A stretch of 64,000 nt of DNA from Ophiocordyceps camponoti-saundersi (nom. inval.) (Eukaryota > Ascomycota > Sordariomycetes > Hypocreales > Ophiocordycipitaceae). The stretch spans positions 1-64,000 of the forward strand of contig PDHQ01000175.1 in NCBI GenBank assembly GCA_003339415.1. Direction: 5' to 3'. The position numbers and the translations under genes are program-made. Below the pieces are notes generated by a model. That model did no database searches, was not told the DNA's origin, and saw only the letters and a program-made list of their open reading frames with translations. Positions 1 to 12,984 of this stretch are shown piece after piece. The number at the start of each line of letters is the position of its first letter. Position 1 is the first letter of the stretch.

Positions 1-196
<196 letters not shown>

Positions 197-304
197 GCTT
201 ATTATATTACTAGTAGTTTATACTCGCTATTATTAAGTAATATAATATAGGTAGTAGTAGCTATTTTACTTTTTTTATATAATATTAAATTTATAAGCTT
301 AGAG

Positions 305-320
305 GGCGGCGGCGGCGGCG
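305..320. repeat. (GGC)5 triplet run
   Basis: Five perfect GGC units in an otherwise AT-rich context. GGC/GCC contains no CA or TG, so it survives RIP unchanged. It may be a fragment of an Ala- or Gly-coding repeat, but no frame around it is open. Confidence 0.85.
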
Positions 321-1800
321 TAAGTTTTTTAATAATTATTTTTATTTTAATTATAATCTTATTTATTATAACTAGTTATATAAAAGTATTATTCGGACCT
401 TTCTTTATTATAGCGTCTACTAGGTTATCTTTTCTATTAATTTAAAATATCTTAGTAATTTCCTTTTTTTTATATAATTTATATAAAGCTATAATATTAA
501 TTATAAGCCTTTTCTCTCTTATATTACTAAGCTTAATAAAATAATTATAAAGAAAGTATAAGTTTATATAAAATATAAGAGGGATATTTAGAAAGGAGAG
601 GCTTTATATAATTATTTAAATTATAATATTAAGAGCAATACCGCTATTAATTCCTTATATAATATTATATAACTTACTCGCTAATATATTACGCGTTATT
701 TTCTTATATTTTATAAAAAACTAATATATAATATTATTATAAATAAAGACCTTAGTTTTTATATAAGCTATCTCTTCGCTTAAGATAATTACGAATTTTA
801 TTTATAAAGATAAGTTTTTATTATTTATAAATAAGCTATTAGTAAAAATCTAAAGCTTTATATAAAGAAGGTTAAGAGGGATAAAATATAGTCCTTAGTT
901 AGCGTTCTTAATTTACTATTTTACGCGGGCGTTTAAAATATTATAGTCTTCCTTCGTTAGTTTTTAAACTTAAGTAGCGGCTGAGAGGTTATACGCTACT
1001 TTAAGCTAGCAAATTAATAAAATATACGCTCTTTATGCGCGTTACGAAAAATACGCTTACGGGGCGTTTTCTCTAACTAGGTCGATAATCTATAATACCT
1101 TAGCCTAGCCCTTCTATATAAAGAGAATATTATTACTTTTAAGGGAAATTTATCTACTATTAAATTCGATTAGTTTCTTATATAAGAGATATATTTTTAG
1201 CTTCGTATAAAGGTTCTGCTACTAAAAGGATATTTCCTTTAGGGCTAAAAAAGCAGGCGAAATAAAAAAGAGAGTATTATTTATTTATATTCTTATAAAA
1301 CTAAAAAAATCTAAGCTAGAAAATATAAAAAAAAGGTATAAGTTATATATTAAAATTATTATTTTAAAGTTTATATAGTAATATTTATAATTTATTTTAA
1401 ATTAATAAATACTTAATTTTATAATATTATAAAGCGGATAATAAATATATAAAATAATACTTTTCGGAAAATAGTCTTTTAATTTTTTTAGTAATTATAT
1501 AAAGATTAGTCTCGTTAAGCGATTATAAGATTATATATATACTTAGGTAATATTTTAAAGCTTAGCGTATATATTATATAATTATATAAAAGAAAGGCTT
1601 AGGGCGAGAATTAGTCTCTAGCTTATTTATAAAATTATAAAAGATTAAGTAAATATAGTAGCTTTATTAGTATTAGCATAGCTTTATATAATAAGTTATA
1701 ACTTCTTATATAGCTTTATAGTTTTATTTTTAACTTTTTATATAAGCCTTATATAAAAAATATATAGCTTTTTATATTTAGCTATATTATATCGTATAAA

Positions 1801-3240
1801 AATAAAAATATTTTTAGTAGCGAGGCTATTAGTTTTAGCGCGGTTTAATTCCTTAAATAAGAGGCTAGGGGTTATAATAATACTATCTTAATAAAGTTAT
1901 ATAGTAAAAGCGGTATCTTTTATTTTTTTCTCTAATAGGAAAGTAAAGGAAATAAATAAATCCGCCGTATAATTAATAAAATCCTTATATCCTTATAAGC
2001 TATAACGCGGGATTTCGATAGTAAACTTTTTTATATAAATATTAGTATTTTTCGCAGGAGCTTTATTTAATAAATAATATAGTTTAATTTATATTATATA
2101 GAACTTTATAAAGCTACTAAGAAGTTTAATAAAGATAAATTACTTTTTAATTAAGACGATTTTATATAGTCTTCTTTAGCTATAGCGTTCGCACTATATT
2201 ATAACTTAGGAATATAATAAAAGTATTAGGTTCTTATATAAGCGCGGTTTATTTTATATAGTAAGCGCGCGGCTAATATCTCTTTTTATACAAAGCTTAC
2301 GAATTACCTTTATAGCTTTATAAATTATAATTACTTATATAATAATATTAGGTTATAAGGGCGAAATATTATAAATCTAAGGGTACGCGCTAAAAATAAG
2401 GAGTATAGGTATAAGGCTATTAAGCCTTACTATATTATTTAAGTATTTTATAATAAGCTAGAGAATTATATTATTATTAGCCTAATCTTAGAGGTTATTT
2501 TTAAGTATATTATACGCGTATTAAAAAGGTATATATAAGCGTTTAACTTTATTTACTACTTAATATATTTTAATAAATATCTTTTTATATAAGGAACTAA
2601 TAATTCGTGCGGAGGAATAAAACTTATCTAAGGAGAAGTTTATACTCGGGTTATATATAATTATATCTAAGGGGCTTTAGTAAATAATAATCTAATAGCG
2701 GTAAAAGGCGTTCTAAGTATCTCAAGTAAAAAAAAAAATTATATAAAGATTATAGCTTAAAAAGATATAATTTTCTTAATAATATAAAGAGTATTTTTAT
2801 CGCTTAGTTATATAATATTTATAATAATCTTATAATTAAAAGAGATATTATCCTTAATTAAGAACTTAAATCGCTATAGCAAGGGGTTATACGCTTTATA
2901 CTAATAGTAGAATTTCTTTATCGTATAAAGCGAAGCTTCTAAAACGTTATTATATTTTATATTCCGGAGTAAATTATAAAGATATTCTATATAAGGGTAT
3001 CTAAAGTAACGGTATAAGTAACGAAGTTATACCTTTATAAAGAAGAGGGCGGCTTCGCGTTAAAATATATAAAAAAATAAATATCCCTATTTTTATATAA
3101 TAGGGATTATCTAACTATTTTTATATACGATAATATTTTTAATATTATTAAAGTATACTTTTAGGTAATCTATATCTTTGAGAGAAAAAAGGAATAGCGT
3201 AAGGGTATTAAGAATATAATACCGTATAATACTAAAAGGG
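1801..3240 (+). pseudogene. Possible coding relic, product unknown
   Basis: In the + frame that starts codons at 1801 (and 2101, 2242) about 480 codons read with fewer stops than the neighbouring frames; roughly 13 stops occur in the 220 codons from 2101. All stops are TAA or TAG, the products expected from CAA, CAG, CGA or TGG under RIP. Readable patches include GTNNSCGGIKL (near 2597) and SKGLYALY (near 2876). The inferred protein is rich in basic and hydrophobic residues and I recognise no family. The excess openness is modest, so chance is not excluded. No start codon or intact segment remains. Confidence 0.25.
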
Positions 3241-6200
3241 CTATTAACGTTAATTATACTAATTAAGGTTATAGCGGCTAAGCTACTAAATTTAATTATT
3301 ATAATATTTAAGGTTTAGTTAATTTATATATTTAGATTCTTTTATATAAATATTTTAGCCTAGTTTCTACTAATAGTAAAAAAGTTCGCAGCGCTAATAT
3401 TTTAAAGTTATCCCTAGTATTCTATATAATAAGTATCTACGAGAAAAACTTAACTACTTAGTTATATAGTTTATTAAATAAAGATATTTTCCCTTATATA
3501 TCGATATATAAAGGCGCTTAAAAAGATAAATTAGGCAGCTTTTTTTAAAGTATCCTTATCTTTTTTATATAATAAGTTATTAAGGATATTAATAATATTA
3601 TATCTTTTATACTTAAGAAGGAAGGCTTCGAACTTATTATCCGTAAGGGGGTCCTTATCGAATTCCTTATATAAAGTAAAGTACGCTTTTCTCGCGCGAT
3701 CGAAATCCCCTTACTTATAATTTATTAACTAATACCTTTCTTTCTTATAAATAAAATAGCGCTTCTTTATATAAGGTAATAAATAGCGGTTTTCCTATTA
3801 GACTTATTTAAATTTACCTATATAAAACTTTAGCTAGGGTAAATTTAGTTATAAGGAGTTTATATAATAATATTAATTAATAAAGAACTAGTTAGATATT
3901 TTCCTATAGTTAAGGGCGACTTAAAATAATATACGAAGAATAGAGAAAAACTCTTTATATAAGGGCTTTGTAAAGAGAAATATTAGCTTAAGTTCCGGCA
4001 CCTTACGGCAGGCCCTAGTTATCGTAGCGTAAAGTTAAGTTTTCTTTTCCTTAAGGGCGCGTTATATAAGTTATATTTTCTTAATTAATTCTTTAAAAAC
4101 CTCTAATATTACTTTCTCTAGGTATTTTCCTTATATAAAAGTAAAGGTTATATTAGTTTAATTAGCCTAATACTATATATAATTAATTATTATATTAAAA
4201 TATAAGTTAAGTATTTAGTAAATTTTATCTTACCTTTTCTTAAGTCTTATATAGTAAAGGTAATATAACTAAGCTAGGCTTATAAGAATATCTAGAAAGA
4301 TAGCATAATACTAGTCTTCGGTTATATTTATTTATCGGTAATATAATATTAAAAGCTTAACTTTATTATATAAAATATTATATAAATAGCTTAAGTAATT
4401 CTAATCTTTTCGCTATTTTTTACTAAATACCGTAACTTTCTTAGGGGTAATTAAGCTATTATAAATTAGTTATATAAGAGGAAAGATAAAGGCTAGGCTT
4501 TTTAAGATTACTATAAGAGCCGTAAATAAGTTTAGTATTTTCTTCACTTCGTACGAGGTCGTATTAAGGGTTATACTAAGAGTCGTATAGGGAGGAACTT
4601 TAATCGATAAGATAATTTTCTAAGTAAGTTTTAAAGTAAGGGTTACTAAAGTTATTAAGGGGGTAGCTAAAACGTAATTATACGAAGCTTTAATTATAAA
4701 GAGGAATTTTTTAATAAAGCTATTAGTTTATTATATAATAACGCCTTATTCCTTAAGAAGCTATAAGAAAGCTTTAAGAAATAGGCGGGAAACTTACTTT
4801 ATTTAATATTTAGTTTACTTATAAAAGTCTTCCTAGGCGCTATTAGTAAAAGGGAACTTTTAATTCTTAAGTAAATAGCTTTATATATAATCTTTCTTAT
4901 ATATATTATAAGTTCGATATCTAAGGGTTTATTTATAATCTTTAAGTTAGTTTTTTAGAAATCCGGGCTAGTCTTAGCTTACTATATATAAACTAGGATA
5001 ATATTTCTTTTAGCTATCTCTTTATATATAATTAAGTTAAGTTCCTAAGCCTAGGTTTAGGCTAGGGACGGGGTTACTTAAGTTTAAGTTTATTTAGCTT
5101 ACGTAAGCGCGGGCAAGGGCGCGTTTAAGGGTGCTAAAGGCGTATAGGAGTTTTTATTAGATAATAGGGTATATAAAGCTATTATTATTATCTAAAAAGG
5201 TTTAGTATAGAGAAAAACTTATCTTCTTTTTTTATTATATAAAGTAGCTATTATATATATTACTAAGCTTTATAAAAGAGTAAGGTGAAGTATAAAAAAT
5301 TACTAATTTTTTTATTTATAATTATCTCTTCTATCTTAGCTTATTTATATATTACTTAATATATTAATTAGTATTAGATAAGCTATCTATTACTAGTAAC
5401 GAAAAAGGGTTTTAGAAAGGAGTATATTATTATAATATTTTTTATATTATTATATAAAGAGGATAGCTTTCTAAATACTTATTCGAATATATAAAGTATT
5501 AATTAAGGAATATATAGAGTAGGGAGTAGTATTATAAGATTAGAAGGATCTCGTATAAAGAGTCTTATTAACTCAGGCGGGCCGTATAAGGCACGAGGCT
5601 ATAAGGATAATATAAAGCTATTAAGATATTATAAGATGCCTTAATATTATTAATATAAACTTTACTTAAGATTATTATAAGGCTAGTTATAAGTTTTAGA
5701 GTTTATTATATAGCTTATAGCTTTTATAGGTATTATTAAGTTAGGAGCTTTTCGGGGAAACTTAAGTAAATAGCGTATTATAAAAGGAGCGCTAAAGTGT
5801 ATTTTCGAGGGATTTATAATATACTTATTTCCTTAAAAAAATTATAATAAAGCTTTTACTACCCTTATAAAGTTACCGCTAAATAAAAGCTAAAAGATAA
5901 GTAAATTATAATAATTAGAAAAAATAAAGTTTATTAGGGAAGCTAAACTTAGTATAGCTTTACTATTTTTAAAACTTTAAATAATCCTTTAACTATATAA
6001 AATATATACTTTTATATAAAATATAATAATAAGGTTTATCTCTCTTTTATAGAAGGTAATTATCTTCTCCGCTATTATATAAAATAGTTATATAATATTT
6101 ATATTAAAAAGGCTTTTAATAATACTTAATAATATATTTAGATTAAAAATATCTATAATATTATTTAAAATATATAAAGTTTTTATAAAGTTTATAATAA

Positions 6201-7267
6201 ATTATTTTTATATTTATAATTACTTTATTTAAGTAAAGCTTATTTATATTTTTACGCTATTTAAGCTTATAATAAAATAAGTTTATAAAGCTTCTCCGCT
6301 AATAATATATTAAAATAAAAATACTTTTATTTAAACTATATTAACTTTATTTAATTTTTTAATAATACTAAATAATATATTATAATTATAATTAGCTATT
6401 AAGGTCCGAATACTTTTAGTAATAATAGTATAAGTTTAATATATATACTTCGCTTTTATTTTAAAAGCTTAAGCTACTTATTTATCCCTTAAAATAAAGT
6501 TTTTATATTTTAAGTTAAATATAATAATAGAATTATTACTAGGAAATTAATATATAATAATTATTATAAAATAGCTTATAGCTTTATTAACTTTCTAGAT
6601 AACTTTTTAAAAAATAAGCGCTAGAATTTTATTAATTACTAGGATATTTTTTACTAAGATAAATACCTCTTTTTTTATTTTTACTAAAACTAAGCGTATA
6701 AGGGGCGCTATAAGGGGGGCGGAGTTTAGGGCGGAGTTTATAACTACGCTAGCTTAAGTAAAAGCTTTAAAGATAGAGTTTAACTATTTACTTATTACTT
6801 TATAAAAAATAGCTTTAATTAATTTTTAAATAATATAAAAGATAATAATAAGTAAGCTAAATAGGGTTTTAAAAGCTTATTAGTATTATTAAAGCTTAAT
6901 AAATATTATATTAAAAATACCTTATATAAGGCGAAAATCTTATATAGAGATTACCTTAATAAGTTTTTTATATATAGATTTTAAGATAAGATTTATTAAG
7001 GTTTAAAAAAATTAATAAATAAATTATTAAAGTTAATAATAGTATTATATTAACCTTTACCTATATATAAATATTATTAAAATTAGTTAAGCTTCCGGGT
7101 TTTACTATTAAGTATTATTAATATTAATAGTAGATTAAGAGGCGGATTACTTTATAATTTTATATTTAAGGCTATTCCCTTAGCGGAGTTAAACTTTAAG
7201 AGGCAGAAAGTATTAAACTCTTATAATATTATAGCGTTAAGTATAAATAAAAACCCTAAGTATCTAA

Positions 7268-7573
7268 AGTTATAAAAAAGTTAAAAAAATATATTAAATA
7301 AATAATAATATTAGTATTATAAATAAAAATTCTAAGTTAAAAAGAAAAAAAAAGAGAAAAACTTTTATAAGCAAAGTTTTAGTAAAATATATAAAGGTAT
7401 ATACTAATAAGTATAAGAAAAGGTATAGTAAAATCTTAATAGGGAAGTAATTACGTTTTTAAATAATTTCCCCTTAAGGTTTTTTTAAGTAATTTTATAA
7501 TAAGGTTTTTAAAGTTATATAAATATAGTTAGAAGTTTTAAGAAATTACTATAAAATATTTTAAGTAAATTTT
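7268..7573 (+). repeat. Family H left terminal inverted repeat
   Basis: It matches the reverse complement of 16739-17043, apart from mostly C/T and G/A differences and small indels. Shared landmarks are ATATTAA-TAAATAATAAT near the outer end, AAAATATATAAAGGTATATA in the middle, and AATTTTATAATAAG near the inner third. A third and fourth copy lie on either side of 62109. The outermost few bases are uncertain. Confidence 0.75.
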
Positions 7574-8177
7574 AGTAAGTTTTAGCATGTTTAATATATA
7601 ATAAAAATAAATAGTTAAATATTTTAATAGCTATAAAAGCTTATTTTAAAAGCCTTAAAGAGCCTAGCTATATTATTATTAAAATTTACTTTAATAGCCT
7701 AATAAGTATTTAAGTATATAATATTCTAAAAAGAGGAAAAACTAAAAACTTTAAAGGAAAACCCTTTACTTATTATTACTTATTATTACTATAGCTAATA
7801 AGCTAGATATATTAATTATATAGTAACTATTTATAAATATTTATAGCGGAAATATATTAATTTTAAGTAAAAAGTACTTATACTTTATAATTATAATAAT
7901 CTAAACCTTAGAAAAATTCTAATATATATAACTAATAAAGGTTATATTAATAGCTAAATAACTTTATAATTATACTTTATTATTAGATATCTTATTATTT
8001 CTAGCTATTAGGTAGCTTACTTTAGCTTTTAGCTGCTAAGGTAGCTTTTCGAGAGGTTCTTAATCCCTCGGATATTTACCTAGCCCTTTAAGACCCTAGT
8101 AAGGTTACTACTCCTGCCGAGGTTATACTAAGGTCGGACCGTACCCCGGCTATATAGTTAGGGTAAAAAATACCTAA

Positions 8178-8258
8178 GCCCTCCGCTAAATTCGAACCGA
8201 CTACCTTTTTTATAAGAGATTAATATCTTTAGGCGCTTAACTACTACGCTAAGAGGGC
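8178..8258 (-). tRNA. Degenerate tRNA-like sequence (tRNA pseudogene or head of a SINE)
   Basis: Read on the minus strand from 8258, the ends GCCCTCT and GGAGGGC pair as a 7-bp acceptor stem with one U-G pair. They are followed by TA, a D-arm-like segment (GCGTAGTAGTTAAGCGC, box A-like) and, near the 3' end, GGTTCGAAT, an excellent T-loop/box B. The T-stem pairing is lost at positions explained by C to T and G to A change. The anticodon stem (AAGA/TCTC-like) is broken, its loop is too short and the variable region long, so no anticodon can be assigned. It cannot be functional. It may be a solitary pseudogene or a tRNA-derived SINE extending toward 8040; I know of no second copy here. Confidence 0.5.
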
Positions 8259-8301
8259 AAGGGCCTAGCTATAAAATAATAAATTAAAAATAAGAAAAAA
8301 A

Positions 8302-8460
8302 AGGCTATAAGAGAGAAAGCGGAGGCGTTAATAGTAAAGGAGTTATTAGAGAAAAAAAAGTAAAAGTTAAAATATAAAAAATAGCAAGTTTAGCGCTAAA
8401 AAAAGCTAAAGTTATTAAGAAAATAAAAAGATATTATAAAAAAGTAAAGTAAGTAAGAAA
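8302..8460 (+). pseudogene. Coding relic in family H, Lys/Gln-rich coiled-coil-like segment
   Basis: One + frame reads AIREKAEALIVKELLEKKK, then a basic run with several TAA/TAG stops that are best explained as former CAA/CAG. The Leu spacing and alternating charge suggest a coiled coil. Similar basic helices occur in fungal transposases and in many other proteins, so the family is not identified. It lies inside the left arm of family H, in the same orientation as the relic near the right TIR. Confidence 0.4.
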
Positions 8461-8782
8461 AAACTTAAAGTATTAAAAATAAAATATTTAAGTTTATTAC
8501 CTTAGTATTATACTTATATTTATTAAAGATTTTAATAAGAATAAAGTATAAAGAATTAATATAAAATAATAAAGAAAAGCTTAAAAATATTATACTTATA
8601 TAAAAGTAAATAAGAAAATAAAAAAATAATTCTTAAATTAGTATTTCTTTTTTAAATAATATATAAGGTACTTATTTATAATTAATATAATATTTAAAAG
8701 TTATAATTTTAATATAATTATTATTAAAAAGTAAAAAAGTGTTAAAATTATAGCTTAAAAGTTTTATATAAAAGTAATATAA

Positions 8783-9034
8783 TATAAAGGTCCTACACTC
8801 CTTAACGTCTATAAAAAGCCGACTCTATTAATATAGAATAACTTAAAAAGTTCTAAGGTATATACGGTATACGCACTTAAGGTTATAGTCCGTATATAGC
8901 CCGCGCCTGTCCCGCGCGCGGCGCTAACTAATTATATACGCTTATATATACCCCGCGCCCGTTATACGCGCGGACTTAACTAAGCACCCCCTACGTAACT
9001 TAGCTATTCGGGCGTAGCCTAAATCTTTTATATA
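8783..9034 (-). repeat. Gypsy 3' LTR
   Basis: 252 bp, matching 15464-15715 along its whole length with transitions only, for example the CGCAC/TATAT block and several single sites. In sense orientation it starts TATATAA and ends TTTATA, the RIP-changed forms of the TG...CA ends usual for LTRs. It keeps a GC-rich core (about 8898-8985). Confidence 0.95.
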
Positions 9035-9047
9035 CCCCGTCGCCCTA
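9035..9047 (-). other. Polypurine tract of the gypsy element
   Basis: On the minus strand the bases directly before the 3' LTR read TAGGGCGACGGGG, a purine-rich run in the expected place for plus-strand priming. One T and two Cs interrupt it, so the exact PPT is uncertain. Confidence 0.6.
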
Positions 9048-11320
9048 AGAAAAGAGTATTTCCGGCCGCGGTATATATATATATAAGGTATAAGTTAAAA
9101 TACCCCTTATATAGAAAATTTTTCTTCCTCCTTTTTTATTTTTCTCCTCGGGCTAGTTACGTTATTTTCCTTTACTAAGTAAAAAATTCTCCGAGCCTTA
9201 TACTTTATTACTCCGCTACTATATTCCTATAGTTCTTTTTTTTATTATTATCGTTATCTAAGCTCTCTTATAATTATTTATTCTTTTTTTTTTTTTTTAT
9301 TATTATTATTTTTTAAGCTCTCTATATCTATTAAGTTATCGTATTACCGCCTTAATATATTATTTAGTTAGCTATAATTATTAGCTTATATAATAAGTAG
9401 CTATACTATAAAGGGGAATTTAGATAATAAAGGCGTTACTATACTATAAGAGGTAGATTATTTATATACTCCTTATATCTAAGACTTTTATAATAGCTAT
9501 AATATCGATTATTAGCGCGGTTACGGGACGGCTTACGGGGCGTGTAAGTAGCGGCGAAGATAGTGCCTTTAGGAAAGGTACCTCTTTGCTATAAACGCAC
9601 GCTTACGGCGGGCTATCCGCGACCTACGGACGATAGTTAGGGAAAAACGAGTTATTATTTTACCCGCTCGCCCCCGCGCTAATAAAGTACCTAGCTAGCG
9701 CGCCTAGCTTACGCTAGAGTTTCTTACTCGCGTTAACTACTTATAAATTATACTAGCTGCTACTCGTATCGCACCGCGCCCGGTAACTAATTTATACGCC
9801 CCCTTTACGCCTAAGTAATAATAATCCTCTACGCTTATCCCCGCTATTAGTAATATAATCGCTATGCCCGCCCCGTATACCCTAACTCGCGGTATATTTT
9901 TAGTAATAATATAATATTAATAATAATAATAATAATAATAAAGTACCCTCGCCGCTAGCCTTAACTCTTTCGCCTCGCGGTATAAAGCGTCCTTTTAGCG
10001 GTAGGAGGAATAATAGCGGTAAATTCTTAAGTAATAGCGGGATAAGCGGGCTACCTAAATCGCAGACCGCTAGGCGGATATCGACGCGCGGGAATAGGAG
10101 AATAAAAAAAAGAATAATATCTCTTATTAAATAATTATAGCGCTAACTAATCTATATAATATATTAAGCCTGCCCGCTACTACGCTATATATTACCCCTA
10201 CTAACTTATATATATTATCTAGCTTTTAGTTATTTAGCGCTTACGCGCGGTACCTATCCTCCCCCTCCGCTATATATTAATAGAGCGGGTTTACGCCGGC
10301 GCCCGCGCGTAGCGCGCGCGGCTTAGGAGCGGGATAGGCGAGACTCCCGCTATTAGTATTATATTAAATATTCCCCTAGCCTTATAGCACGCCCTCCCCC
10401 GCCCGGGGATATATTTATCGTAAGTCGATACCGGCGCTAAGCTATAGCTAGCGCTATAATAGTTTCCTAAGTTACTTAACTATAGCGAAAAATTATAGGA
10501 AGGAGACGGAGGATATAAATATTAGCTTAGAGCTAATATAAGGAGGGAGGAGGAGTAAGTAAATAAGAAATAAAGGGGAATAGGGGGCGGGGAGGTAATA
10601 TTATACTTATAAAATAAAAGGGGAAGGTTATTTAAGGGGGACGATTAGCTATAAGGGGCGCTTAAATAAATATATAATTAAGTCCGCCTTAAGCTATTAT
10701 AAAAGCGTATATCCTCTTATATAAACTTAAAGCGGTTTAGTACCGCGTAGCGTTTAAAGCTATTAAGCGGCTTTTAAGTTAAAGTAATATAACTTTTTTA
10801 TTTTACGAGGATAAGTTAATAAAGCGTCCCGCCCTATAAGCGCCGACCCCTAGCGTTTTTTATAGCGAGGATTTCCTTAACTTTATACTTATTAAAAGAT
10901 AAGTTATTATAAGAGAAACGGAGGAGGGGATCTAGCTAAGAGTTAATAAATAACTAAAATAGTAAAAGGTCGCTAGTAGTACGCTTAATAAGGTTAATAT
11001 AAAAGGTAAAGTAAATACTAAGTAATATATCGAGAGTAATAGTAAGTAGCGTTAGTATAGCTATTACCTTATACCTACCCTTAAGGTAATTAAGCTTCTA
11101 AGATAGATAGTTAAACTATATATAAGTAAGGTTAAGCTATATAAAGTCGCCGATCTAAAACTATTCCGTAAGTTAGCGAGACTTATTTAAAGAGTCCTAT
11201 TATTACTATTAAGCTTAGGCGATAGAGGCCTATGCTAATTTAACGCTATTACGAAGAAAATAAGTAAACGCCACGGCCTAGCCTTTTAGGGAAGAGACGG
11301 GGGCGGCCGCCTCCGCTAGC
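9048..11320 (-). other. Gypsy region downstream of integrase, no product assigned
   Basis: The part between the integrase core and the 3' LTR is 2.3 kb, longer than the usual integrase C-terminus plus short UTR. It has GC-rich patches (9520-9800, 10270-10400) with no recognised domain. A chromodomain was looked for near 10700-10900 but not convincingly seen. It holds a T15 run (9284-9298) and a (TAA)n run (about 9915-9941). An additional ORF or an old insertion are both possible. Confidence 0.5.
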
Positions 11321-11880
11321 TAGTTAAGAAAGGTAATATCGAAGCTATAAAGTAAACGGTTAGGACTAATACCTATTATAAATAAGTCCCGATTATTTAA
11401 GGTAAGCTAGTAAATAGGTAGGTAGCGCGGTTAGTTAAACTATAAAAAGGAGATTATATAATAGAGAATAGCTTATACCTCTTAGTTTATACGCTTTATA
11501 CCCCTATTAGTTTAAGGGTAATACGCTATAAAAAGTAGCTTATTAACCTTAGTAAGATAGTAAAAAGTAAACTAAAAGTAGCTTATCTAATTAGAACCGC
11601 GATTAGAAATTAACTTATAAAGAAAGCTATAAAACCGCTATTAGTATTAGATAAAGCGCTTAGTATACTACTTAGTATCTATAAATATTATAGCTTTAAG
11701 CTAGATATATTTCGATAAGTAATCTATAATAACTATTAGAAAATAGGGCTAGGACTCTAAGGTAGCGGGTAGCTTAGTTATAAAGTTTATAAAAAGGGTT
11801 ATCTAAAACTATTTAAAAGGAGGTAGCGGCTAGAGTAACTTTTAATAGCGCCGATAATTAAGGTAATCTCTATAATAGTA
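11320..11880 (-). pseudogene. Integrase core relic of the gypsy element
   Basis: On the minus strand one frame reads FITKLPATLES, then PYFLIVIIDYLSK, SNRGSN, and further on a stretch equivalent to the Y.PQT.G..ER.N.E block and LTLNNRD. These are the conserved blocks of the rve integrase core around the D,D,E triad. The first Asp codon survives (complement of 11722-11724). The second is now Asn (11602-11604) and the Glu is Lys (11494-11496). Both are G to A changes in a former TpG, so the enzyme would be dead even without the many TAA/TAG stops. The zinc-binding HHCC segment upstream is not readable. Confidence 0.88.
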
Positions 11881-12689
11881 ATAGTTACGAATAAAATATA
11901 CTATATTTATAAATATACTATCTTAGTAAAACTCGTATTAAAAAAGTATAAAAGTAATATTCTTACTAAGGTATCTTATTATAAGGGAATTATAAGTTTA
12001 TTAGATAAGTATAATAATTAGGGGTTCCTACTTAAGAACCTAAAGATAGCCTCGGAATTATAGCTATCTATAAGTAGAGATAGAATAGTCCGTAACTTAC
12101 TTATAAGTACCCGCCTCTAGCGGAAATTTCCGAGCGCCCGATTAAACTACTTAGTAGCGTATATAATAAAGGGAATTAGCATAGAGAGCCTCTAACTAAA
12201 GGCCTCGTAAGGTCTCGTTATAAAAAGGGGCTAGGGCGTCTTAAGTAGGAGGTATAGCTATAGGGAACTAAGATAAGGCTAGGCCGGATTAGACTAGCCG
12301 TAACTTAAAAAAGTAAATAGATATAAGCTATATAATCTAACTAAAGCGCTCCTTTATCTTACGGCGATCTTACTCTCGCTAGGAGAGCGTATTAAGCCGC
12401 GATACTTATACGCTAAAATAGTACTAAAGGCGGAAGTTAAAAAAAGCGAGTATCTCGGCCTAACGCGCCTAATATTCTATTATAGCTTTAAGCGTAGTAA
12501 AATACTTTAAGGCCTTATAATTTATAAAAATAAAAAATAGCCGCGTAACTTTACGTAACTCGGCAAACTACGCTTTAAGGTAAAAAATAATAGCGAGAAG
12601 CTTTTTATTATAAATTATATAATTCCGTTCTATAAATAAAAGTTTCTTAAAATAGTACGTAATAGGCTAAAAGATATAGTCTAAGCTAA

Positions 12690-12965
12690 ACTAAGAAAGG
12701 CACCCGCTAATAGCCTCGCCGGAATAGTTAGCTTTAATAATAATATTATAATCCGGATCCTACTAAGCGAAGATAGGGGTAAAGATAAACGCGGACTTAA
12801 GTATATTAAAAGCGAGCTAGTATTTATTAGTCTAATAGAAAAGCGCGCCGCGTTTCGTAAGCTTAACTAAAGGGGCTATAAGGTTTAAAAAGTAAAATAT
12901 AAAATTATAATAAAAGTTAGTAAACTTAAGAAAACTACGTACGCTGTAGACGCGGGTTAGCGCCT
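12690..12965 (-). pseudogene. RNase H relic of the gypsy element
   Basis: Directly downstream of RT in sense order, the minus strand reads LKFTNFYYNFI (connection block), APLVKLTKRGALFY, then NYSGEAISGC, the counterpart of the D.S..A.G..L block where the catalytic Asp has become Asn (GAC to AAC). Stops are TAA/TAG only. The order and spacing from the RT active site fit the gypsy RT-RNase H unit. Confidence 0.85.
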
Positions 12966-12984
12966 CCTATTTTAGAATTATAGA

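Larger units (their letters stand above)
197..7267. other. Unclassified RIP-degraded sequence
   Basis: Seven kilobases with almost no CA/TG and with stops in every frame of both strands. I see no tRNA, LTR pair or terminal inverted repeat, and none of the other families of this window. Slightly GC-richer patches (for example 1020-1120, 2240-2300, 5040-5160) suggest former coding sequence. The only part where a frame looks relatively open is listed separately. This is most probably one or more old transposons, by analogy with the rest of the window; the family is unknown. Confidence 0.7.

Noticed and set aside
10680..10920. Chromodomain at the gypsy integrase C-terminus
   Set aside because: One minus frame is fairly open but lacks the conserved aromatic and acidic pattern; not supportable.
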